From contig JAJEKV010000016.1 of NCBI GenBank assembly GCA_021234155.1, forward strand, positions 17,914,698-17,978,697: a DNA stretch of 64,000 bases. Direction: 5' to 3'. Under the pieces are notes generated by a model. The model did not search any database. It saw only the letters and a list, made by a program, of their open reading frames with translations, and was not told the origin of the DNA. The stretch is from Isoetes taiwanensis. Taxonomy: Eukaryota > Streptophyta > Lycopodiopsida > Isoetales > Isoetaceae. Below, piece after piece: positions 55,480 through 64,000 of the stretch; position 1 is the stretch's first letter; each line of letters starts with the position of its first letter. Made by a program: the position numbers and the translations under genes.

Positions 55480-55880
55480 TATTATGACTAGTGTGAAAGT
55501 CAAAGATGGTAATGACTCGCTCCTTTAATGCCATATGTAGGTCCCGAATATAACTCGACACTTGGCATAAATTGAGTAAGCATCGCTGGCGATGCTCATC
55601 TATGGCCTAAATTCAAATGCACCTAACAATATCCAAGCCCAAAGACTCACGCAAGCTTCACATATATTGATGGTCGCCCCGCCAGCATGGAAACCTTGTC
55701 GCTTTTATTAATAGCTCTATCGAGAATCCCCGGCTACCAATTGTGAATTTGTCGAGGCAAACAAAGACCAAGAAGATTTTTTAGCCGTAAAATTGACTCG
55801 AGATATATCATGGTTTATGCTATAAAAACTTTGTGTATTGGTGATGAATTGTTCATTGAATATGAATACGGTAGACCAAT
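55480..55880 (+). pseudogene. SET-domain-like fragment within the CACTA element
   Basis: Across three frames the text reads VGPEYNSTLGI, YIDGRP (55662), NLVAFINSSIENPRLP (55690-55740), then CEFVEAN, VKLTRDI and IGDELFIEYEYGR (55836-55876). The order 'Gly-rich strand, F-I-N-S, N/C, A/L-T-R-D-I, G-D-E-L-x-x-x-Y' is that of the SET fold's C-terminal half (N-H-S-C and G-E-E-L-x-x-D-Y). The catalytic Tyr-containing end is only weakly conserved. Either the element captured a SET-like gene or the element family carries it normally. Confidence 0.45.
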
Positions 55881-56299
55881 AATGAGAGGTCCTTTGATGA
55901 TGTACTCAAATTACTCATATAATTTTTGTCTAATGCACCATTTTTCTTCTTCTTCTTCTTCAATTCTTCTTCTTCTTCTCTTGAATGAGATTGCACATAT
56001 TGAAGATAAATGTGTATTATATCTTCAATATATGCTTTGATTATGACATAAAATTTTATATTTCGCTCGTTATTAAATGCTTAAAATTTAACAAACACCT
56101 GCTCTCAATGTATGTATCAATCACGCATATATTTCGCTTAATCCGACGACGCGGTGGTAGGCAAGTGGATATAAGACCACATCCAAGCCGCATCAATTGG
56201 CGACATCAAAAGTCATTATGATAGCGTAATTAGAATACATTGAGCAAGATGGTACAAACATGGGCACAACGCGATAATGAAGAGTACAATGATGAAGAT

Positions 56300-59200
56300 G
56301 AACAGAATACGATGATGAAGATGATGACAATGCCCCTATGGACGACTTCATGGAAGTTGAAGAACCCATAGTCGACATGTTAGATGCATTTGGCCCAATC
56401 TTCTATTAAAATCCACCTAGATGACTATATAAATACTCCTAACGATGGTCATGAAGATCACGCTTTATTGAGGAGGCGATAAAGCATTATATCCGTGTGC
56501 AAGCATATCTAGATTGACGACATCTTTATTGATATTAAACCTTCAAGCCAAATTCAAATGGAGCAATGCCGTTTACGGCTTTGTTAGAGTAAGTACAATT
56601 GCAATCACTTGACTTATTGAATTTGTAGTTGAATGTATACGAAGGTCCTGCTTTTATACAAAGTTATTGCAAGAGAAAATACTCCCACAAGGGAACACTA
56701 TGCCCAAAAGTCGACCGAATAAAAAAATATATTGGCAAAATCGGGTTTAGGCTACCATAAGATTCACGCTTTGTCCAAATGATTGCATGGTATATTATCC
56801 TGATGACATCTACAAGAACACGTAAACATGCCCTAAATGTGGTGCCTCTAGGTACAATGCATGCCAAGGGAAAGACCGCCCCGATGAAGGTGGTTCGCTA
56901 CTTTCCATTGATCCCTCGCGATAAGGCTATTGTTTCGATGTGAATCTCTAGCTTCGCCATGGGTTGGTGTGCCGCCACGCGCCGAAAGTGACAATGTACT
57001 CCGCGGGTTAGTGACTGCAAGCAATGGAAGCATATTGATGAAACATGGCCGAATTTGAAGAGAGCCACCAAATCTCGAGATTAGGGTTGGCAACGGATGG
57101 TGTTAATCCTTATGGACGCCAATCACCGCTGGTCAACTTGGCCAAGAGTGTTGATCAACTATAATTTACCACCGTGGTTACTCATGAAGACTAGCCATTT
57201 AATGGTAGTACTATTAGTTCCGTGACCTAAGAAGCCTGAAAAGTCTAGATCCATATCCGAAAAATAGTTATTGATGAGCTTTTGACATTGTGGAGTGAAG
57301 GTATTGAAGTTTACGATGTCTCAAGAGAACTTCGTCTTGAACTAAGATTTACCTTGAGAGCAATCTTAATGTGGACAACGAAGCGATTGGCCCGGGTTTG
57401 TATGAACTCTCTCGACTCCAAGTGTCCGGATATGCATGTCACTTGTGGGGTTTGAACAGCTGAACTCTCGCGGCCAACCAAGATTGCACAAAAAAATGTC
57501 TATGCAAACTTCAAGAGATATCCGCCAATGGAAAATCGACTTTCGATAATGTAGGTCCAAGAGAAAAACATTGCAATCAAGAGCCTCCCAAAAGGTTGAC
57601 AATGAGAGATTGGGGTAACATGTGGGATGCCAAGGAAAAATAAGGTTAAGGGAATGAAGTGGAAAGCATCCTTCTTCCTTCTACCCTATTGGACGTAATT
57701 GAAGATTCATCATCTTCTTGATCCCATGCACATCTTTAAAAACGCTTCGCTGCCTATTTGGAAGCATGTCACCGGACGAAGGACACGATGCAAAGACGAG
57801 AAGATCTACAAGAAGCTGGATCAAAATCTAAAGCATGGTTAAATGTCGAAGAAGGAATAAGGCCACAAGTGGATTGGATCGCGCCTAGAAAATGTATGAA
57901 ACCCGCTCGGTAGCTTTATCAAGGCAATAAAGACTGACAGATATATGCATTCGCTATGCAATTGTTTCTCCAACGGCGGGGAGTTAACCGGGTTGAAATC
58001 TCATGATTGGCATAAGATGTTGCGCTTTGTTATGCCTATTGTTCTCAGGGTCGCCTCACCGACGGTCCACTACATGCAATATGTCTCCTATCGAAGTTTT
58101 CCGTGTTCGCACGGATTTAGAAAACACTCGATGCTGAACTCTCACTTAACTTTTTTCTTTCTTAAATCATATTTAGATGGATTACAAGGAAGGAGATACC
58201 GACAAATGAAATTGCGACATGCTAACTAAGGTCGCTGAGGCATGTTGTATGCTAGAGAAAGAATTCCCAACAAGTTTTCTCGACATACAAACTCACTTAC
58301 TAGTGCATTTAGTGGACGGCGTAGAGCTTGCAGTGCACAACAAATCCTAGATGGATGTTTTTTATAGAACGCTCAAGGTCCTCAAGGACTTCAGACAGAC
58401 GTCGGAAAGGCAAGGCCGAGGGTTGCATGGCCGAGGGTTGGTTAGCACGAGAGTCATTATTCTATGTCACCGAAGTTCTTGGCCGATCTACACCCCAATG
58501 CTCCACGATTATGGACCGATGAAGACACTCCAACTATAGTTGGAGAAGTTCCCCGGAGGAAGACCACGTAAGAAATTGTTCACACTAGAAGAACAGGCAA
58601 AAGTCAATAAGTTTCTCATCTACAACTCCACCCCCATGGAGAAATGGATAAAAAAATACGAGGAAGAAAAAAATAAAGAGAGATGAGGAGAGAAGACGCT
58701 TATCGACAAAAGAATCGCAAACAACCACTTCCGTGATCATCTAGGGTCCCCGCCAAGTGAGATAAACAATAAATGGCTGCTCGAACAACTAGAGATGGCA
58801 AGGCAACGCATTAACATGTTTCTAGCGAAGAATTTGCATATGCTAAAGGCGTCACTATTTGTAAGTGCAACTTAATAGCATATAATTCACGAAGTTTCGC
58901 TCGCTATTTTGAACATTTGTTCCTTTACTTTGTAGTATAATTCATATGCATCAATATGGTCTTCCGGTGCTCACTTTCGACGACAAAGTGTGGATCATGG
59001 CAAACGACTTATGATTGTGGTATATCAGCAAAAGTTTAGTACGCTTTGCCGACCGGTAGTGCACCCAAACCCAATCGAGGCAATGTTGGAATGGATTGGT
59101 ACTATAAAGACTATCATGGAGGTTGATGTCGGTAGTGCATTCAAAACAATGTTGTTTGATGCCTAATGGTTTGATCTTTGTGTGTATCGGGTGCTCATGC

Positions 59201-59330
59201 CACGATACGCAAAGATCCGAAAGTGGCCCTGAGATTCACTAGATTCAACTCGGCTTCAGATCGTGGGTCAAGACACACTCGTGAGGGTTGAGCAATGTGA
59301 ACAAGTATGTTTACTTGGATGCAATAAAAT
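56300..59330 (+). pseudogene. TNP2-like CACTA transposase
   Basis: Homologous blocks in order: GLGYHKIHA (about 56742), CPNDCMVYYPDD, CPKCGASRYNACQG (56840-56870), PMKVVRYFPLIPR (56880-56925), DCKQWKHIDETWPN (57005), NYNLPPWLLMK (57157-57190), ELLTLWSEGIEVYDVSRE (57276-57330), LSGLQVSGYAC, HLLDPMHIFKN (57712-57750), LTGLKSHDWHKMLRFVMPIV (57982-58040), VAEACCMLEKEFPTSF, RWMFF with AEGWLARESLFYVTEVL (58345-58480), and near the C-terminus a DUF4216-like AFKTMLFDA(stop)WFDLCVYR (59135-59190). Nearly every block is in a different frame from its neighbour, with stops, so it is inactive. The identification by block order is secure. Confidence 0.88.
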
Positions 59331-59930
59331 TTATATATGTCATTAACAAAGGAACTAATGTAATAGAGGTTTTGTAGGTCACCTTCGCTCCATCCTTTGC
59401 AAGATCAGCTGGTGGTTCAGAAGTTCCATGTAAGGCTCGCCCCCCCCCACATATTTGAAGGTGAAGAAGAGATGGCGGCCTAATAGGGAGGTTGGGGGTT
59501 GGGGGCGTACTATTGTCATGATAGAAGACTACCATCGATTGAACCTTCATTACTTTATTATGATTATTATATTTTCTTCCCACATATGAATAAGAAAATA
59601 CTTTGGCATGCTTAATTTGTGTATACTACAAACCATATTAGGCAACATTAGTATTGCAACTTCGGGTTATCATAGACATTTATGCCAAGTTAATTGGCAT
59701 CCTAGTATAGACCTATGGCTTGCAAGCCGTCGTAGTAAAACTACATACGCTTGAGTACACGCTTTTATGTTTAATTAATCATAAAATGTGAAGATTCCCT
59801 TCAAAATGCAAGATTCATATACAAAAATCATATATGTATTCCCTTCAAAATACAAAATTCATATAAAAACCCATACACAATTCAAATACACAAAACAAAG
59901 TGGATGCCAAAGGCACATCTAGTGGTATAT
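59330..59930. other. Non-coding stretch
   Basis: Downstream of the transposase. A doubled ATTCCCTTCAAAATRCAARATTCATAT segment lies at about 59788-59865. No gene is seen. Confidence 0.5.
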
Positions 59931-59931
59931 A

Positions 59932-60434
59932 TCAGCATCCAAGCAGGATCCACTCAAGTGTTCGGCGGTGCTCGACGGTGATTTCCTCCACCCCGCCGTA
60001 ACAAGCCTCCCCAAGCATGGAATCCAAGCCCTCCTGCTGCAGGTGTCCTGCTTCCCCAAGGAATTCATGTAATGAGCACTTCCCCGCATGCCCCGGGTTG
60101 GTCCGGTGCAACTTTTGAAAGTAGGGCTTCAAAGAATGTTTCCCTTCCCAAAGGCCCCTATCCTCTAGCATACCTGCCAAGCACAACGAGTTCACCATGC
60201 ATTTCTTCGTGCACTCGAGCCCTCAGATTGAGGGAAGGTTCCGCCTCCCCAAGAATGCGAAGCAGGTCTTTCTTGCCCCCTATCATGCAGCTTTGTCATG
60301 GCTTGCTTGAACTCCGCCTTTCTTGGGTTAGGTTCGCCTCTAGCCACCTCGACATCGAGGGCGCTCAGTGCTCCAAAGCAGCGCATGACGGCCTCGCCTC
60401 GTGCATCAAGCGGGCATGCATCGAGAAGCGCCAT
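59932..60434 (-). CDS. Hypothetical minus-strand gene in the CACTA element
   Basis: From 60434 the frame reads ALLDACPLDARGEAVMRCFG, ARGEPNPRKAEFKQAMTKLH, then after one shift near 60200 MVNSLCLAGMLEDRGLWEGK and SLKPYFQKLHRTNPGHAGKC to a stop at 59932. The helical, Cys-containing text is not recognised. CACTA elements often have a second gene for a DNA-binding protein; position and convergent direction would fit, but that is inference. Confidence 0.35.
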
Positions 60435-60589
60435 GGCAGATGTAGGTGAGGAGCCCCACGGCGAGGAGGAGGAGGAGGAAGCCGGAGGGCGCAGGAGCAG
60501 AGGGACGAGGGCGGCGAGAAGCCGGAGGACTAATAGGGCAATATATATGGCATCTCAAAGATACCTAAAACAAAACAAATTTCAGACGA

Positions 60590-60675
60590 CGCCGTTATAG
60601 CCGCTAACGCCGCTATAGACGCCGTTGAACGACCTTTTAAACGCCGTTGAACGACGCTTATACGCCTTAAAACGA
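60590..60675 (+). repeat. Second AACGACG cluster
   Basis: GCCGTTGAACGAC, GCCGTTGAACGACG and AAAACGACGCC follow each other together with GCCGCTA(A/T)A units. Orientation is the same as in the left array. Confidence 0.75.
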
Positions 60676-60799
60676 CGCCTCTCGTTTTTAAAAAGTCATC
60701 GGGCTTTCATTTTTCCCATTTCTTTTATGATTTGAGTATTGCTAATCCATCCTCTGATCCTAGTTTTTCATTGCGCTTATTGTGAGTTTTTTTTCTTTA

Positions 60800-61770
60800 T
60801 TGCTTTTGGGATACATGGCCATGGAAGGTATGCTTCGGACGCTTGAACCGCATTCGTGGAGGAGATGAGGATTCAAGAGCGTAGAGATATGGAACCCCGC
60901 CTTCACAAGTAAGGCTACACTCTCAGAAGTTTATACACTTTATTGTATTTTATCTATTTTCTAATCTATAGCTTGGTGTAGGAGCCGCCGAGGGCATGAG
61001 AAGGAAGGGAATCCTCCGTGAACCCCCCCTCCACTCAAGATGAGGACTATGAAACAACGATCCATCTGGATGAAAGTGTTAAAGAAGTATGTGATTGGTG
61101 AGAAGGCATCGACCAAATTTGCTAGGAACCAAAGAGTCGCCTAGCATGATGAGGGTGCTTCTTGAAAAGATGGTCGTGGTTTGGAAGCACCACAGAAAAA
61201 AAAGATTAACATGATACTAGCGCCGACATATGCATGGTCGACGCCGCATATACTTGACATGGAGCTATGGTTCAAAGGGGATGGACAAGTGGAGGACTTC
61301 ACGATAGAAACCATAAGCCAAGCTCGTGAGGAGTATGTCAATTGTTCAAGTGATCTTTTGTTCAATAAACCTATGTTTTGTACATTGTTATATTTTCTCT
61401 TGGGTACAATCTAGCATTGATACATATGCATGAACATGATCCGGGATTCTTGAAGATATTTTGCATTCTTCCTCGTTGGATATCGCCTTCTTCAGCCTCG
61501 ATTTGCCATTTCTGAGCCCCCGAGGTTTCTCGCGACATTTCGACTTGGACTGGTAGAACCAAATTTTCCGAGATTATTTGTGGTTTGACTCTCCCGTAGC
61601 TCTTACAAAATGGGACACTTCCATGTTCTAAATCTTCAAATGCACATTCTTAGAAGTTTAGATGGACAAATAAATTTTGGATTTTTTCTCCAACCCCGAC
61701 CGATAGAAGCAGCCACTAAATTTATGTTTCTTTGTGGCTTGAAGTCAACCGCATCTTCCAAATCTTCCAA
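60800..61770 (+). other. Gene-like but unassigned stretch
   Basis: A plus-strand frame at 61181-61414 reads APTYAWSTPHILDMELWFKG, then DFTIETISQAREEYVN. It may be an exon of a further transposon protein. No family is recognised. Confidence 0.3.
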
Positions 61771-61777
61771 ATCAGCT

Positions 61778-62008
61778 CTGTTGCCTCGCAACGGGCTGCC
61801 CCGACGGTTCTAATGCTAACCCTTTGACCTAGACCTTCTCCAAAAATTCAAAAAATTGGGCCGCAGGCCGAGATGAATTAGGATCCAAACCGCAAAAAAT
61901 CAGAATTTATTTTCGCAATGCATTAATTATGAATTTAATCGCAGGTTGCCATCGCAAAAGCTCCGACTTCTAATTGCCACATCGGGAGGAGGACAGTCCA
62001 AACTCCGC
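61778..62008 (+). repeat. Direct repeat, copy 1
   Basis: The segment from GGCTGCCCCGAC through CTAACCCTTTGACCTAGACC and GCAATGCATTAATT to CACATCGGGAGGAGGA recurs at 63780-64000, 2.0 kb downstream and in the same direction, with small indels. Confidence 0.88.
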
Positions 62009-62090
62009 TCCGCCGGCCTCCCCTTGCTATGCTTTCTGGCCGCAGCCTTCTGGCCACGCCCAATCCCAATGTAGATTAGATTCTCGTTTC

Positions 62091-63290
62091 AAAACGTAAA
62101 CCCCTTCTAGAGCCCGGCAACTCACAGGGTTTACGCTTCGAGGCCCTCTCCTTGTCGATTCGGCCGGACCTAGCGACGTGTCTTGAAGTGGAGTTGGGGT
62201 GTTGACGCCGAAGCTGACCCTAAAATCCCTCCCAGGCTGCTTTCCCCAAATTTCTCTCCCTAAGGCCCCGGGAAGAACGGGCAACCTCCCTCTCCTGAAC
62301 CACGATTTGGCTCGCCAATGGACTCGTAACGCTGACATTGCTCGAAACCAAGTTCCGCGGGCCAAAAGACCAGATTCGCCCCCAAAACGAAACCCTTCTA
62401 GAGCCCCGCAACCCACGTGGTTTACGCTGAGGCCCTCCTTGTCGATTCGGCCGACTTTGGCGCCATGTCTTGAAGTGGAGTTGGGGTGTTGACGCCGAGA
62501 GCGCCGACACTAAAATCCTCCTAAGCCGCTTGCCCTCCCTCTCCCCAAGGCCCTCGGGAAGGACTCCGCAACCTCCCCTCACTGAACCGCTGATTTGGCT
62601 CTCCAATGGACTCGTAATGCCGACATTGCCCCGGGATCAAGTTCCGCGGGCTGTAAGACCGTGACTCGCCCCCAAAACGTAAACCCTTCTAGAGCCCGCA
62701 ACCCACGTGGTTTACGCTTCGAGGCCCTCTCCTTGTCGATTCGGACCGGCCGACTTTGCGCCATGTCTTGAAGTGAAGTTGGGGTGTTGACGCCGATAGG
62801 AGCCGGACACTAAAATCCCTCCCAAGTCGCTGCCCCCGGGGTCCCACTTCTCTCCCCAAGCCCTCCCGGGAAGGACGGCAACCTCCCTCACCGAACCAGC
62901 GATTTGGCTCGCCAATGGACTCGAATGCCGACATTGCCCCTCGGGATCAAGTTCTGCCAGCGGGCCCCAAACTTCGTAGACTCAGACTCCTAAGTGCCCC
63001 CCAAAACGTAAACCCTTCTAGAGCCCCGGCAACCCACGTGGTTTACGCTTCGAGGCCCTCTCCTTGTCGATTCGCCGACCTTTGGCGCCGTCTTGAAGTG
63101 GGTTGGGGTGTTGACGCCAGAGCTGACCCTAAAATCCTCCTGAGGTCGCTTGCCCCAAATTTCCTCTCCCCAAGGCCCCGGGACGACGGGCACCTCCCCT
63201 CCCTCCGACAAGGACTGACTCGCCAATGGACTCAGAACGTCGACATTGCCCTCGGGACCAAGTTCCGCGGGCCAAGACCACCCAACTCCA
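62091..63290 (+). repeat. GC-rich tandem repeat, four units of 290-330 bp
   Basis: Units start AAAACG(T)AAACC(C)CTTCTAGAG at 62091, 62384, 62674 and 63003. Each contains GGTTTACGCTTCGAGG, TCTTGAAGTGGAGTTGGGGT, GTTGACGCC, and CGCCAATGGACTCG in the same order. Indels are frequent, so frames do not persist. The open frames over it come from composition. Confidence 0.93.
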
Positions 63291-63770
63291 AGAAGCCCAA
63301 AGTAGCTCACTTCCATCACACTCGAGTCAATTGGCCTAGGATGTGCATGCGATACCGCCGAGGGCGGAGTGTTTCCTTCTTTCGCAAAACCGACCGCGGT
63401 AACTTGCTCCCTAGGGTAATTTCGCCATTCCTGACGATTTGGCAGGGTCTATTTGCCATTCCCGAGCATCCCTGCGTCCGAACGACAAAAACAAAGGCGG
63501 TTTCTACAAGGCCGACATCGAGACGCCCGCGGTTTGACAAGTTCTCCCTTTACCGATCTGAATCTTTTTGACCTTCCCCAAGAGGGGCCCCTGAACGGAG
63601 GATCCAACGGCCGGATAGGGGAACCGCTCCGGAGGGTGGTCATTAGCGCAGCCCCGGGAGCGCCGCCAGAAGGGCTGCCTGAACTTTTTGATCCCGGCCG
63701 TCCTGGACTCTCCCCTCTTGTGAGGGATCCCCGCAAGGTCCCCGGCCTCGCTTGACTTGGGGAAGGGTGC
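63290..63770. other. Unassigned GC-rich stretch
   Basis: It holds frames of up to 100 codons that reflect GC content. No domain or motif is recognised. Confidence 0.5.
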
Positions 63771-63779
63771 CACCCTCTG

Positions 63780-64000
63780 CTGTCTCCGCAACGCTGCCCC
63801 GACCGCTCTAATGCTAACCCTTTGACCTAGACCTTCTCCTAAAATTCAAAATTGGGCCGTAGGCCGAGATGAATTAGGGATCCCACCGGCAAAAACCGAA
63901 TTTATTTTCGCAATGCATTAATTGCGAATTTATTTAATGTCTTGCCATCGGCAAAGCCTCGACTTCTACTTTGCCACATCGGGAGGAGGAAAGGCCCAAA
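63780..64000 (+). repeat. Direct repeat, copy 2
   Basis: Second copy of 61778-62008, running into the window edge. The pair may be LTR-like or part of a 2-kb higher-order tandem unit. Confidence 0.85.

Larger units (their letters stand above)
52868..60680 (+). mobile_element. CACTA (En/Spm, TNP2-type) transposon, right end not found
   Basis: The left terminus CACTACAAGGGATCG (52868) stands right after AAG and inside an older exon. At least eleven AACGACG motifs follow (52889-54065), as expected for the subterminal repeats of CACTA elements. TNP2-like coding text runs 54.8-59.3 kb on the plus strand. A second cluster of the same motif lies at 60590-60675. No CTTGTAGTG right terminus is visible, so the 3' limit is uncertain. 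Confidence 0.8.

Noticed and set aside
62027-63320. Many frames of 60-130 codons, including one of 218 codons at 62915-63571
   Set aside because: They overlie the GC-rich tandem repeat in all frames and do not keep phase between units.

Overview
The window looks like transposon-dense nuclear DNA from a land plant. The evidence is three Ty1/copia elements with plant-type signatures (one with an initiator-Met tRNA primer site, TGGTATCAGAGCC), a CACTA/TNP2 element, a plant-type hAT, a LINE remnant, and many short GT-AG introns. I cannot name the species; a large-genome lineage is an inference. I found no rRNA, tRNA or CRISPR array. Almost every gene is a mobile-element gene, and most carry frameshifts or stops.

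Layout. 1-1.9 kb: 3' end of a copia element (copia-1) and its probable LTR. 1.9-3.3 kb: unidentified gene-like fragments. 3.3-6.5 kb: non-coding DNA with short tandem repeats. 6.5-21.7 kb: a three-layer nest. A small two-exon gene (6588-6680, then 21151-21652) is split by a hAT element (6681-21150, 9-bp target duplication). The hAT is itself split by a second DNA transposon, here called element A (8156-17808, perfect 21-bp terminal inverted repeats, ATTA duplication). 21.9-23.4 kb: 5'-truncated LINE. 23.4-26.7 kb: element B, a decayed relative of A. 27.2-31.4 kb: copia-2 (minus strand), carrying a 321-bp MITE whose ends match element A at 20 of 21 bases. 31.4-33.7 kb: non-coding. 33.9-38.4 kb: decayed coding DNA that includes a DUF8039-like segment and a divergent histone-H3-like ORF. 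38.5-43.5 kb: nearly intact copia-3 (minus). 43.5-52.0 kb: decayed DNA with many GC-rich palindromes of one motif family. 52.4-60.7 kb: a CACTA/TNP2 element, starting CACTACAAGG, that has cut into another transposon-like exon. 60.7-64 kb: GC-rich DNA with a four-unit tandem repeat.

The most interesting object is element A. It has two convergent gene blocks. The plus-strand block encodes a coiled-coil/basic region and then a spliced protein in which a Ulp1-like cysteine peptidase is joined to an FCP1/HAD-like domain. The minus-strand block encodes a Cys-rich protein with three conserved acidic motifs (VVDFAENY, WSDGCAAQFKS, HGKGEHDG) that look like a DDE-type transposase. Element B shares the minus-strand protein and a degenerate terminal repeat, and the MITE shares the ends. 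Together they outline an active family with autonomous-like, decayed and miniature members in one window. I do not recognise this family by name, and all homology statements here come from reading the sequence, not from a search.
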